From Tannerellaceae bacterium (GTDB lineage: Bacteria > Bacteroidota > Bacteroidia > Bacteroidales > Tannerellaceae), in the NCBI GenBank assembly GCA_031280645.1, contig JAITGL010000024.1:1-23205 (forward strand): 23,205 nucleotides of DNA, written 5' to 3'. Positions 16,428 through 23,205 of this stretch are shown in pieces; within the stretch, counting starts at the first letter, position 1, and the number at the start of each line of letters is the position of its first letter. A program made the position numbers and the translations under genes. The notes below the pieces were generated by a model. It saw only the letters and a list, made by a program, of their open reading frames with translations. It ran no database searches and had not been told where the DNA came from.

Positions 16428-17063
16428 TTAAGTGGAACCGGCTTTAACGTTGAGCGTAGATAATAGCGTTTTATAATTATTCTCGTTAATAGGAGAGTAT
16501 AACAGCTCGATATTTTCGGGGGCAATGTTCTCAAATAAATCGCACAGATTTGTTTCGAGTAGCTGCTCGCAAATTTGTTTGTCAAAACGGTACCTGATAG
16601 TTCTTGCCGGATTGCCGGCTACTATTGCGTAAGGTTCCACGTTTTTTGTAACAACGGATCTTGTAGCAATAACCGCTCCTTGCCCGATACTTATTCCGGC
16701 GCATATTATTGCATCGGTACCGATCCATACATCGTCTCCAACTACGATACTGCCTTTCGAGAGGGCTTCCTCCTTGTGTCCGAAACACATTACCTTAAAA
16801 GGGAATGTTGATATACAGTCTAATCTATGCTCAGAGTCGAGCAAAAAGCGCACTCCTTTTGCAATTGAGCAGTAGCTGCCGATTATTAATTGCGTATCAT
16901 TACCGTACGACATGACGTTTAATTCGCCATAAGTTTTTTTGCCGACGCTAATCTTGTCTATCCTGAAAAAGCTTACAGGTATGGTTTGGTTATGCCGATT
17001 TTGTTGACGCCATTTGCGCTTAAACCAATATCGTTTTAATACGTTTGTTAATGCGATTTGCAT
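16428..17063 (-). CDS. CatB-like hexapeptide-repeat acyltransferase
   Basis: The 211-residue protein has a left-handed beta-helix built from hexapeptide repeats (IIGSYCSIAKGV at 60-71 and GDDVWIGTDAIICAGISIGQ in the second half). AVIATRSVVTKNVEPYAIVAGNPAR closes the helix, as in the xenobiotic acetyltransferase (XAT/CatB) group. H79 in DSEHRLD followed by FPF fits the catalytic histidine region of that group. These trimeric enzymes transfer acetyl from acetyl-CoA. Although some inactivate chloramphenicol or streptogramins, this one ends a glycosyltransferase operon, four bases after the YfhO-family gene, so O-acetylation of a surface polysaccharide sugar is the likelier role. It is last in the cluster and faces the GH3 terminator. 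Confidence 0.88.
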   Translation of the reverse strand: MQIALTNVLKRYWFKRKWRQQNRHNQTIPVSFFRIDKISVGKKTYGELNVMSYGNDTQLIIGSYCSIAKGVRFLLDSEHRLDCISTFPFKVMCFGHKEEALSKGSIVVGDDVWIGTDAIICAGISIGQGAVIATRSVVTKNVEPYAIVAGNPARTIRYRFDKQICEQLLETNLCDLFENIAPENIELLYSPINENNYKTLLSTLNVKAGST

Positions 17064-17067
17064 GTTC

Positions 17068-19617
17068 CTATTTCTTATCCTTTAGGATTTCAGGTCCATT
17101 CTCACTTTCTTTCCTCACTTTCCAAATCGAATACCCCGCTGCCCCAACGAGAATTAACAGGATAAAGAACGAGCTGAACGCCGAAACTTTGGCGGCGGCC
17201 ACGTACCGGTCGGGGTGGAAATCGAATACGATTGTGTGATCGCCGGCGGGGATACGCATGGCTCGCAAGATCCAGTCGGCGCGGAAAGGCTCGGCGGGCT
17301 GGCCGTCGATTGTTGCTTTCCAGCCGGGTTGGTAGTATATCTCGGAGAATACGGCAAGCTGTTCTGTTGACGAGCTGGAGCGATATGTGAGCCGGTTGGG
17401 CCGATATTTTTCGAGACTGATGGAGGCGGCGGAATCCGCTTTGGGGCTGAATCCGTCGAGGGCCGCGGCAAACCTGCGGTCAACAACGGCGGTTCTACGC
17501 GGATCAATGCGGTTGAGTGCGGCAATCTCGGCGTCGGCGTTGTCGGCAATCTCCACTTCGGAGGCAAACCAACAGTTGCCCATCGCGTGAGGATTTGCGA
17601 GCGGCTGCTGGGTGGGATTATATATAATGTATCGCGTGTTGAGCATGTTTATCGACGGGCAAAGGGCGAGCGCCGAGTCGATTGCGGTATAGGTTCGGGC
17701 GGCTTGCAGGGTTTCAACAATTTGCCGGTATTCGCCGTCGAGCCTGTGGTCGATAAGTTCCTGGTACCGGCGCAGCTTCACGGCGTGGTATCCGCCGATG
17801 GAGTGGTGGAAGTATGACACGTCGGTGTTTTGCCACGGGTTGTTGAGGCCCAGAACGCGGAAGGATTCGGTTGGATCTTTGAGGATGAACTCGTCGGCGG
17901 GGCTTCTTTTATAGGTTTGTTCGGGGCGTTCTTTCGTGAAATTCTTTTCGCTCAGGTAGCGGCGGTCGATGTTCCAAAGGTCGAACAGGATGATAAGGCT
18001 TATGATGATGCTAACAACGGTGGGCGCATTTTTCGCGTTCTTCATCTTGGTTTGGAAAAGATACAGTAGCGTTGCGCCGGCGGCTATGATCAGCAGCGAG
18101 CGGAGCGCGTCGTTCGAGGCCAGGCTCTGGCGGTCGGTTATCAGCGCCGAGACGTACCATTCGGGCATTTGTCCAAGATAATATTCATCCATAGTCGAGC
18201 GGAAATTGAGTAGAATCGAAGGCGCGAGCCAAACGATAAGGCAAATACCTCCCGCGATAGCTGTTGCGCAAATCATTCCGCGCTTGAACGTTCGCTCGTC
18301 GATTTCCCTCTTTAAAATAATAGAGAGGCCCCATATCCCGATAATGGGAAACACAAGTCCGGGAATAACCAAAGCCATCTCAACCGTGCGGAACTTGTTG
18401 TACAGTGGAAGATGATGGAACATGAAGTCGTTAAAAGCGTCGAAGTTCCGACCGAGAGCCAGGAAGGTTAGGAATGCCGCCCCGCCAAGCATCCACCACT
18501 TGATGGGATTGCGCACGGCAAACATTCCGAGCACAAAGAGGAAGCACACCAGCGCCCCGAAATAAACCGGCCCCGACGTGAACGACTTATCTCCCCAATA
18601 GGTATACGACTGCACCTCGCTGCCCACCTGCGCTCCGTTTTGCCTCATGGCCTCCGCTAACGCCGACGAGGAGCCGAGGAATCCGCCCGAACTTCCCCCG
18701 TAGGCATTCGGGATCAGTAGCGTGAGGAGTTCTTTATTGCCATAGCTCCATTGGAAGGCATAATCTTTGTCGAGGCCCGTCGAGGCTTTTTCGGCAACGC
18801 CGTCGATGCCCGGAGCGGGAGTAAGCTCAGATTGTCCGCGGATAGAGTGTTGCCCCAAGTCCCAATTGGCGTACATATTGCGGGCGTTGGGCAGCGCTGC
18901 CAGCACAACGCAGGCCAGCATTATGAGGGAGACCTGGCCCCATTCCACCAATTTCTTCTCCATGAGCGTGCGGATTGTATAGCCGGCATAGATGAATAGC
19001 GCCAGCAGAACCAGATAATAAGTGATCTGCACATGCCCGTTCATAAGCGAGAAAGCCACGCCGAGCAGGAACAATATTCCTCCCCAAAAAAGTTTTTTTC
19101 GGAAGAGAAGCATCATTCCCGCCAGCGTTAGCGGCATGTAGCCAATAACGTACGCTTTTACAATATGTCCCGCTTCAATTACAATAATATTATAAGAAGC
19201 AAAGGCGAAAGCAATGGCGCCGCCAACAGCCAGCCAGCGATTCACGCCAAGCACGCAAAGGAAAATGTAGAAGCAGATTAATCCCGTAAAAACCATGGCC
19301 GCATGGGTATATCCCGGCAGCTTCAGCAACCCATCGAGGTACGTAATTGATGGCAACGACGGAGCCGGATCGCCGTAGCCGGGGCCATATGGCATTCCGG
19401 CGAACATTGCGTCTGACCAGATGCTGAACTCGCCCGGCTCGGCCATATCGGCATACTTCTGCACCTGACTGACTCCCATGCCGGAGGCTTTGATGTGGTC
19501 GCCCTGAGTGATAACTTTTCCTTCGAACACTGCCGGGGCGAAATAAATTGCAACCAGCGCCCAGAAAAATATGACGGCTATGCCGTGAGGCGCATACTGA
19601 CTGAATTTTCTTTTCAT
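17068..19617 (-). CDS. YfhO-family multi-spanning membrane protein (GT-C-like glycosyltransferase)
   Basis: The 849-residue protein has a first membrane segment (about 12-31), a conserved loop with TQGDHIKAS (D40), many further hydrophobic helices up to about 550, a large soluble domain (about 560-810), and a final membrane helix (FSSFFILLILVGAAGYSIW, about 815-835) with a short charged tail. The architecture and length fit the YfhO family. In Bacillus, YfhO is linked to glycosylation of cell-envelope polymers using lipid-linked sugars, with a GT2 enzyme making the sugar donor. Here a GT2 gene sits 35 bases upstream, which suggests a similar partnership, though this GT2 is not of the clear membrane-anchored type. 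The acceptor is unknown. The gene looks intact. Confidence 0.88.
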   Translation of the reverse strand: MKRKFSQYAPHGIAVIFFWALVAIYFAPAVFEGKVITQGDHIKASGMGVSQVQKYADMAEPGEFSIWSDAMFAGMPYGPGYGDPAPSLPSITYLDGLLKLPGYTHAAMVFTGLICFYIFLCVLGVNRWLAVGGAIAFAFASYNIIVIEAGHIVKAYVIGYMPLTLAGMMLLFRKKLFWGGILFLLGVAFSLMNGHVQITYYLVLLALFIYAGYTIRTLMEKKLVEWGQVSLIMLACVVLAALPNARNMYANWDLGQHSIRGQSELTPAPGIDGVAEKASTGLDKDYAFQWSYGNKELLTLLIPNAYGGSSGGFLGSSSALAEAMRQNGAQVGSEVQSYTYWGDKSFTSGPVYFGALVCFLFVLGMFAVRNPIKWWMLGGAAFLTFLALGRNFDAFNDFMFHHLPLYNKFRTVEMALVIPGLVFPIIGIWGLSIILKREIDERTFKRGMICATAIAGGICLIVWLAPSILLNFRSTMDEYYLGQMPEWYVSALITDRQSLASNDALRSLLIIAAGATLLYLFQTKMKNAKNAPTVVSIIISLIILFDLWNIDRRYLSEKNFTKERPEQTYKRSPADEFILKDPTESFRVLGLNNPWQNTDVSYFHHSIGGYHAVKLRRYQELIDHRLDGEYRQIVETLQAARTYTAIDSALALCPSINMLNTRYIIYNPTQQPLANPHAMGNCWFASEVEIADNADAEIAALNRIDPRRTAVVDRRFAAALDGFSPKADSAASISLEKYRPNRLTYRSSSSTEQLAVFSEIYYQPGWKATIDGQPAEPFRADWILRAMRIPAGDHTIVFDFHPDRYVAAAKVSAFSSFFILLILVGAAGYSIWKVRKESENGPEILKDKK

Positions 19618-19652
19618 GAGGATGTTTGTTATGAATTATAATTATGAAGTGT

Positions 19653-20399
19653 TTAATATTTCGTTGACCTGAGTTTTGCCCATGAGAATCGTATCGCAAA
19701 CCATATGTGTCGGATAATGGTTGGCAGCGTTCCGTAGTGACGGCACATGATGCGGTAACGCTCGCGGAGCGAAGCCTTGCGATTGGCCGTGGTGAGGCCC
19801 TCGTACAGGTAGTTGACTAAGCGCAGGCGAGTGTTTATAATGGTTCGGGCGGCCTTCATGCAACGTATGCACCAGTCGAAATCGCCCGAAAAGCGATATT
19901 GGGGGTCGAAGCCGGGCGTAATAGTTCGCTTAGGCACAAAAGCTTGGTGCGACACCAGCATGCCGTTTCGGAAGCTTTTCCACGTGAGCCGTCGGGGAGC
20001 TTTCAGCCGTCGGGGAGCGAAAACCTTGCCGTCGGCATTCATCCAGTCGGTTTCGCCGTAAAGTATGTCGGGCAGATTGTTGAGGCGAGCGACTTCGGCC
20101 ATCTCAGTTACGACGTTGCTATGGCTGATAATGTCGCCGGCATTTAGGAACCAGACGTAGTTGCCCGTTGCCTGCTGCAAGCCTTTGTTCATGGCGTCGT
20201 ACAGTCCCTTGTCCTTCTCGGAAATGCGGTAGGCGAAGGCGTCGGCATACTGTTCGAGTATGAGTTTTGTACCGTCGGTCGAATTGCCGTCGATAGAGAT
20301 GTATTCGATGTGGGGATACGTTTGACTCAGAACGCTGAGGATGGTGCTTTCCAGTACCTTCTCGGCGTTGAACGTGACGGTTATTATGGAGAATGTCAT
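19653..20399 (-). CDS. Family 2 glycosyltransferase (WcaE-like)
   Basis: The 248-residue protein opens with FSIITVTFNAEKVLESTI and has a nucleotide-binding SIDGNSTDGT segment (D38). EKDKGLYDAMNKGL (61-74) and FLNAGD (85-89) supply the metal-binding Asp, all typical of GT-A-fold GT2 enzymes of the colanic-acid WcaE-like type. It should transfer one sugar from a nucleotide donor to a lipid-linked oligosaccharide at the inner face of the membrane. No membrane anchor is seen. Its ATG overlaps by four bases (ATGA) the stop of a short upstream frame. Residues around FAPRRLKAPRRLTW come from a 14-base direct repeat (19987-20000 and 20005-20018). Donor and acceptor sugars are unknown. Confidence 0.93.
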   Translation of the reverse strand: MTFSIITVTFNAEKVLESTILSVLSQTYPHIEYISIDGNSTDGTKLILEQYADAFAYRISEKDKGLYDAMNKGLQQATGNYVWFLNAGDIISHSNVVTEMAEVARLNNLPDILYGETDWMNADGKVFAPRRLKAPRRLTWKSFRNGMLVSHQAFVPKRTITPGFDPQYRFSGDFDWCIRCMKAARTIINTRLRLVNYLYEGLTTANRKASLRERYRIMCRHYGTLPTIIRHIWFAIRFSWAKLRSTKY

Positions 20400-20566
20400 G
20401 GTGAGTTATGAATTGGAACCGACGAAGCACCTTCGCTGGCAAGAAAATTTGTTCGAGGCTGATTAATATTATTGGATCTTATCTCTGCGAAAGTGGCGAT
20501 TGAGTTGTAACAGGAAGCGTGATTCAGCTCGCGAAAGATGGAATAATAATCGAAGCGGCGGTTCAT
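20396..20566 (-). CDS. Possible small ORF between two glycosyltransferase genes
   Basis: The 184-base gap between the GT4 and GT2 genes is spanned by an open frame of 56 codons from ATG 20564-20566 (MNRRFDYYSIFRELNHASC...), extendable to a TTG at 20597-20599 that overlaps the GT4 end. Its stop overlaps the GT2 start as ATGA, the same junction seen between the GT32-like and GT4 genes. No family, membrane segment or motif is recognised, and the second half is rich in Ser and Asn. It may be a small coupled gene, a decayed remnant or chance. Confidence 0.25.
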   Translation of the reverse strand: MNRRFDYYSIFRELNHASCYNSIATFAEIRSNNINQPRTNFLASEGASSVPIHNSP

Positions 20567-20582
20567 CGGTGGCGGCAGTTGG

Positions 20583-21665
20583 TTAATCAATTGACGCAAA
20601 CAGGTGGTACACCTTGCAAGTTTCGCTCACCATTTTATTAATGGAAAAAAGTGTCAAGCGTTCCTGCCCCCTTGCGCGCAGTTTATTGGCCAGCGATTCG
20701 CTGTCAAGAAGTTTGCCAATACTGTCGCAAATCGACTCAGGGTCTTGAGGATCAAAATATAAAGCAGCCTCGCCGGCAATTTCTGGAAAGCAACTTGCAC
20801 GGCTAATAGCCACGGGGCAATTGTTGTGAAACGCTTCGAGAATAGGGATTCCGAAGCCTTCGTATAGAGACGGATACGCAAAAAGACGGGCATGCCTGTA
20901 TAAGGATGCAAGCTGAGCGTCGGAAGCAAATATTTGGAAAAGCTGCCGCTCAACGTGCATGTCGGCAAAGGCCGCCGATTCGTGTTTATCAAACGGCTTG
21001 CCGGTGCAAACAAGCTTAAGTTCGGGCTTTGCACGCAGTAACGGGATGATGGCCCTAAGGAAAGGGAGAAAATTTTTGTATCCCCTGCGTTCTCCTACAT
21101 ATAATATATAGTTATCAAAAAGCTGTGGAGCATGACTTTGAACCTGCTGATATCCGTGATGAACAACAGAGATTTTGTCGGGAGAAATTTTGCAGAGGTC
21201 GACAATGTCGTTTTTCGTGTTGTGGCTAACGGCAATAATGTGAGCCGCTTCATGTAGCATTAGAAGTTTTTGCGCCGCAGTATGATCGTAAAAAAGAAAG
21301 GAGGAATTGAATTTTTCGTGCGTAAAATCGTGCACCGTAATGACAAACGGTTTGCGAAGGCGTTTAAGAAAATAATTGTCGTAATAAGTAGGATGAAATA
21401 GATCGAACTTATGCTGTGATATGGCTTTCTTCGATAGACAGTTATTTACCCTATAATAGTATTGCCTTTTGATCCGGAAGGGCAGTTGTGGAAAGATAGA
21501 ATCATGGTTTATTCCTATCTTTTGGAGGTGATTATTCTCCGAATATCTGATAGGGAGTATGAATTCATAGTTGTCAGGAAGGTTAGCAATAAGGTCGCAG
21601 AAGTATCGAGTAATTCCGCCAAATCTTTGGAAGGAAAACATTTGGTGGTCATAGAGGATTTTCAT
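20583..21665 (-). CDS. Family 4 (GT-B fold) glycosyltransferase
   Basis: The 360-residue protein begins MKILYDHQMFSFQRFGGITRY, with the glycine-rich acceptor loop of GT4 enzymes. It contains HDFTHEKF and IIAVSHNTKNDI in the N-terminal Rossmann domain, ILYVGERRGYKNF at the start of the C-terminal domain, and YPSLYEGFGIPILEAF with the E269-x7-E277 pair that binds the nucleotide-sugar donor. It is a cytoplasmic retaining glycosyltransferase adding a sugar, often mannose or similar, to a growing polysaccharide repeat unit. Its ATG overlaps the stop of the upstream GT32-like gene by four bases, so translational coupling is likely. Substrate unknown. Confidence 0.93.
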   Translation of the reverse strand: MKILYDHQMFSFQRFGGITRYFCDLIANLPDNYEFILPIRYSENNHLQKIGINHDSIFPQLPFRIKRQYYYRVNNCLSKKAISQHKFDLFHPTYYDNYFLKRLRKPFVITVHDFTHEKFNSSFLFYDHTAAQKLLMLHEAAHIIAVSHNTKNDIVDLCKISPDKISVVHHGYQQVQSHAPQLFDNYILYVGERRGYKNFLPFLRAIIPLLRAKPELKLVCTGKPFDKHESAAFADMHVERQLFQIFASDAQLASLYRHARLFAYPSLYEGFGIPILEAFHNNCPVAISRASCFPEIAGEAALYFDPQDPESICDSIGKLLDSESLANKLRARGQERLTLFSINKMVSETCKVYHLFASID

Positions 21666-22462
21666 TTCAGGATAACACTATGATAAAAAAAGCGTTTTCG
21701 CCAATAATGAGTCATAGCAAACAAGCGATTAGTGCTACATAATTTTCTATAAAGCTTAGTAACTCTATTTTCGGCGGCTCTTTTTGCTACGGCTTTATCT
21801 ATCCATGCTTGTTCGCACAAATGTATAGCGTAAGTGTAGAGATTAACTTCTTGCCATAAAGTTGCAAATGTAGAGAGCGGATAAATCACTATATTGTTTT
21901 TTAATAGTTGAGATTTGTTCGTATACTGAAATTCATAGCAGGTATTTGCATAATGTGCAAAAACGATTGGTGAACCGTCAACATCTATTATCTTACCGCT
22001 ATGTGCTATAAAGTCTCTGTCGATATAATATTTCATACAATCTTTAATCCACAAATTTCCTTTAGCTGCACCTATAACTGCCGCCTGAATACCGTATCCG
22101 GTGTAGTCATTTTGCTCATTGCTCCATGCCGGATTATATTCTATCCCGGAAAATGCAGAATGGCAAAGGAAACGATCAAACTTTCTAAAAACTCTTATGT
22201 CGGAATCCAGATATATTCCACCTTCCGTATATAATGCAAATAAGCGAATATAATCTGCAGCAAAGGCCCACTTGCGTGCATTATATGCCTGTTCTACAAA
22301 TTTTACGCTATGTATGTCGAAACGGTTTGTATCCCACGTGATAATCTCATAGTCCGGCATAATTCGTTTCCATGAATTGATACAGTCTTGTACGAGTTTG
22401 GGAAGCGGATCTTGACTCAACCAGCACCAATGAATTTTACGAGGAATGAGTTCTTCTTTCAT
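21662..22462 (-). CDS. GT32-like glycosyltransferase with DXD motif
   Basis: The 266-residue protein starts with IPRKIHWCWLSQDPLP and contains WKRIMPDYEIITWD, ARKWAFAADYIRLFALYTEG and GIYLDSDIRVF (DSD at 86-88). This is the order found in the DXD sugar-binding family related to OCH1 and capsular polysaccharide transferases. The DXD Asp residues hold the metal and nucleotide sugar. It likely adds a hexose or hexosamine to the surface polysaccharide. The gene is visibly A+T-richer than those left of 20 kb. It lies 15 bases downstream of the partial glycosyltransferase and overlaps GT4 by ATGA. Confidence 0.9.
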   Translation of the reverse strand: MKEELIPRKIHWCWLSQDPLPKLVQDCINSWKRIMPDYEIITWDTNRFDIHSVKFVEQAYNARKWAFAADYIRLFALYTEGGIYLDSDIRVFRKFDRFLCHSAFSGIEYNPAWSNEQNDYTGYGIQAAVIGAAKGNLWIKDCMKYYIDRDFIAHSGKIIDVDGSPIVFAHYANTCYEFQYTNKSQLLKNNIVIYPLSTFATLWQEVNLYTYAIHLCEQAWIDKAVAKRAAENRVTKLYRKLCSTNRLFAMTHYWRKRFFYHSVILK

Positions 22463-22477
22463 ATTATATTTAGTTAC

Positions 22478-23205
22478 TTAATAAAGTTTCAGAAAATAAC
22501 GAATGACTCGTTTATACGAAAAAAAAAGTTTTTGAAACGTTGTGGTATCAATCTTTTTGCTCGCCAAAACATATTTGGGATGTTGCAGTGGAAACGCTAT
22601 GTTTTGAGATTTGATATATGATCGTCTAACTTTATGCGAAGACGAACGAGTATGTGTAGCATTTTCTCCACTTAGACCAATATTCGTAACTAAGTTTACC
22701 GTTGGATAAATCGACAACTGATTTTGAATCCTAAGCATATATAATAACTGAACATCCCATGTATTTATTCCTTTTTCCTTCTTTAGCGTGTCTGAAATAA
22801 AAGAAGAAAAGTATATCTCTTCGCGCAAATTTTTGAATAAAGATTTACGTTTGTTTTTATTCGATTTTGCTTCCTCCCAATAAGAAAAGTTCACATCATA
22901 ATTTTTCCATACTCTTCGCCACGAAGCCCATCCCCAAATATGTGAGATAGAACAAAAATCATAACTTAAGCTGCTATCTACAATGTTTGGAAAGAAGCAA
23001 TTTCCTCCGATATGTCCTATTCTGTCATCGTCTTTATATCTAAGAAGCAATTCCTCGCAATAAGGGAAAAAAGAAAGATCCGGCAGGCAATCATCTTCCA
23101 GAATCACCCCGTATTCCTCACAGTCAAAAAACCAGGAAATCGCCTCCGAAACAGCAATTTTGCATCCCAAATTTGTTTCGCGATACAATGTCTGTATCTC
23201 ACAAT
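22478..23205 (-). CDS. Glycosyltransferase (nucleotide-diphospho-sugar transferase type), 5' end outside window
   Basis: The frame is open through the right edge (CEIQTLYRETNLGC precedes any in-frame ATG), so the N-terminus is missing; 241 residues are visible. LYRETNLGCKIAVSEAISWF, EEYGVILEDDCLPDLSFF and HIWGWASWRRVWKNYD are hallmarks of a GT-A-fold group often annotated as nucleotide-diphospho-sugar transferase. The EDD triad supplies the metal-binding acidic residues. The C-terminus is basic and aromatic-rich (KLFFSYKRVIRYFLKLY), perhaps for membrane contact. The gene is strongly A+T-rich. Together with the downstream genes it forms a surface-polysaccharide operon that continues beyond the window. 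Confidence 0.88.
   Translation of the reverse strand, partial: CEIQTLYRETNLGCKIAVSEAISWFFDCEEYGVILEDDCLPDLSFFPYCEELLLRYKDDDRIGHIGGNCFFPNIVDSSLSYDFCSISHIWGWASWRRVWKNYDVNFSYWEEAKSNKNKRKSLFKNLREEIYFSSFISDTLKKEKGINTWDVQLLYMLRIQNQLSIYPTVNLVTNIGLSGENATHTRSSSHKVRRSYIKSQNIAFPLQHPKYVLASKKIDTTTFQKLFFSYKRVIRYFLKLY

Noticed and set aside
16428..17063. Antibiotic-resistance (chloramphenicol or streptogramin) acetyltransferase
   Set aside because: The fold is shared, but the gene sits as the last member of a polysaccharide operon, so a sugar acetylation role is more plausible.

Overview
The window looks like a chromosomal segment of a Bacteroidota bacterium, most likely of the order Bacteroidales. The reasons are: TAnnTTTG-type -7 promoter elements ahead of several genes, A-rich leaders without Shine-Dalgarno sequences, a one-protein hybrid two-component regulator (HTCS) with a beta-propeller sensor and an AraC-type output domain, and a TonB-dependent receptor with an N-terminal carboxypeptidase-regulatory-like domain. 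Species cannot be fixed from the sequence alone.

Left part (1-7330). The window opens with the last 63 codons of an IS630-family transposase. A stand-alone TonB-dependent outer-membrane receptor follows on the minus strand, with no SusD partner. Divergent from it, serS (seryl-tRNA synthetase) and a large M16 zinc metalloprotease lie head to tail 12 bases apart and probably form one transcript.

Middle (7377-9110). Facing the protease is a broken minus-strand restriction-modification gene. Three open pieces join into one protein: a beta-class DNA methyltransferase (DPPF, later DPFVGGGTT), an Mrr-like PD-(D/E)XK nuclease (GIDG...QVK) and a PKD/Ig-like tail. The pieces are separated by a net one-base deletion near 8540-8569 and an in-frame TAG at 7848-7850. 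The natural start also seems to have become ATA at 9077-9079. A well-formed promoter is still present upstream.

HTCS/GH3 region (9307-16297). A complete HTCS regulator is followed by a 730-base interval, then a secreted GH3 glycosidase on the same strand. The interval carries seven head-to-tail copies of a 41-base unit with no insertions or deletions between copies (13640-13926), plus GC-rich hairpins. The HTCS and GH3 pair suggests glycan sensing and breakdown, but no SusC/SusD pair is in view. A strong stem-loop at 16331-16375 separates GH3 from the convergent cluster to its right.

Right part (16428-23205, minus strand). This is a surface-polysaccharide cluster. In transcription order it holds a glycosyltransferase cut by the window end, a GT32-like DXD glycosyltransferase, a GT4 glycosyltransferase, a possible small ORF, a GT2 glycosyltransferase, a YfhO-family multi-spanning membrane protein and a CatB-like hexapeptide acyltransferase. 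Short gaps and ATGA overlaps suggest one operon. The upstream genes (21.6-23.2 kb) are visibly richer in A+T than the rest of the window, as is common for exchangeable polysaccharide loci.
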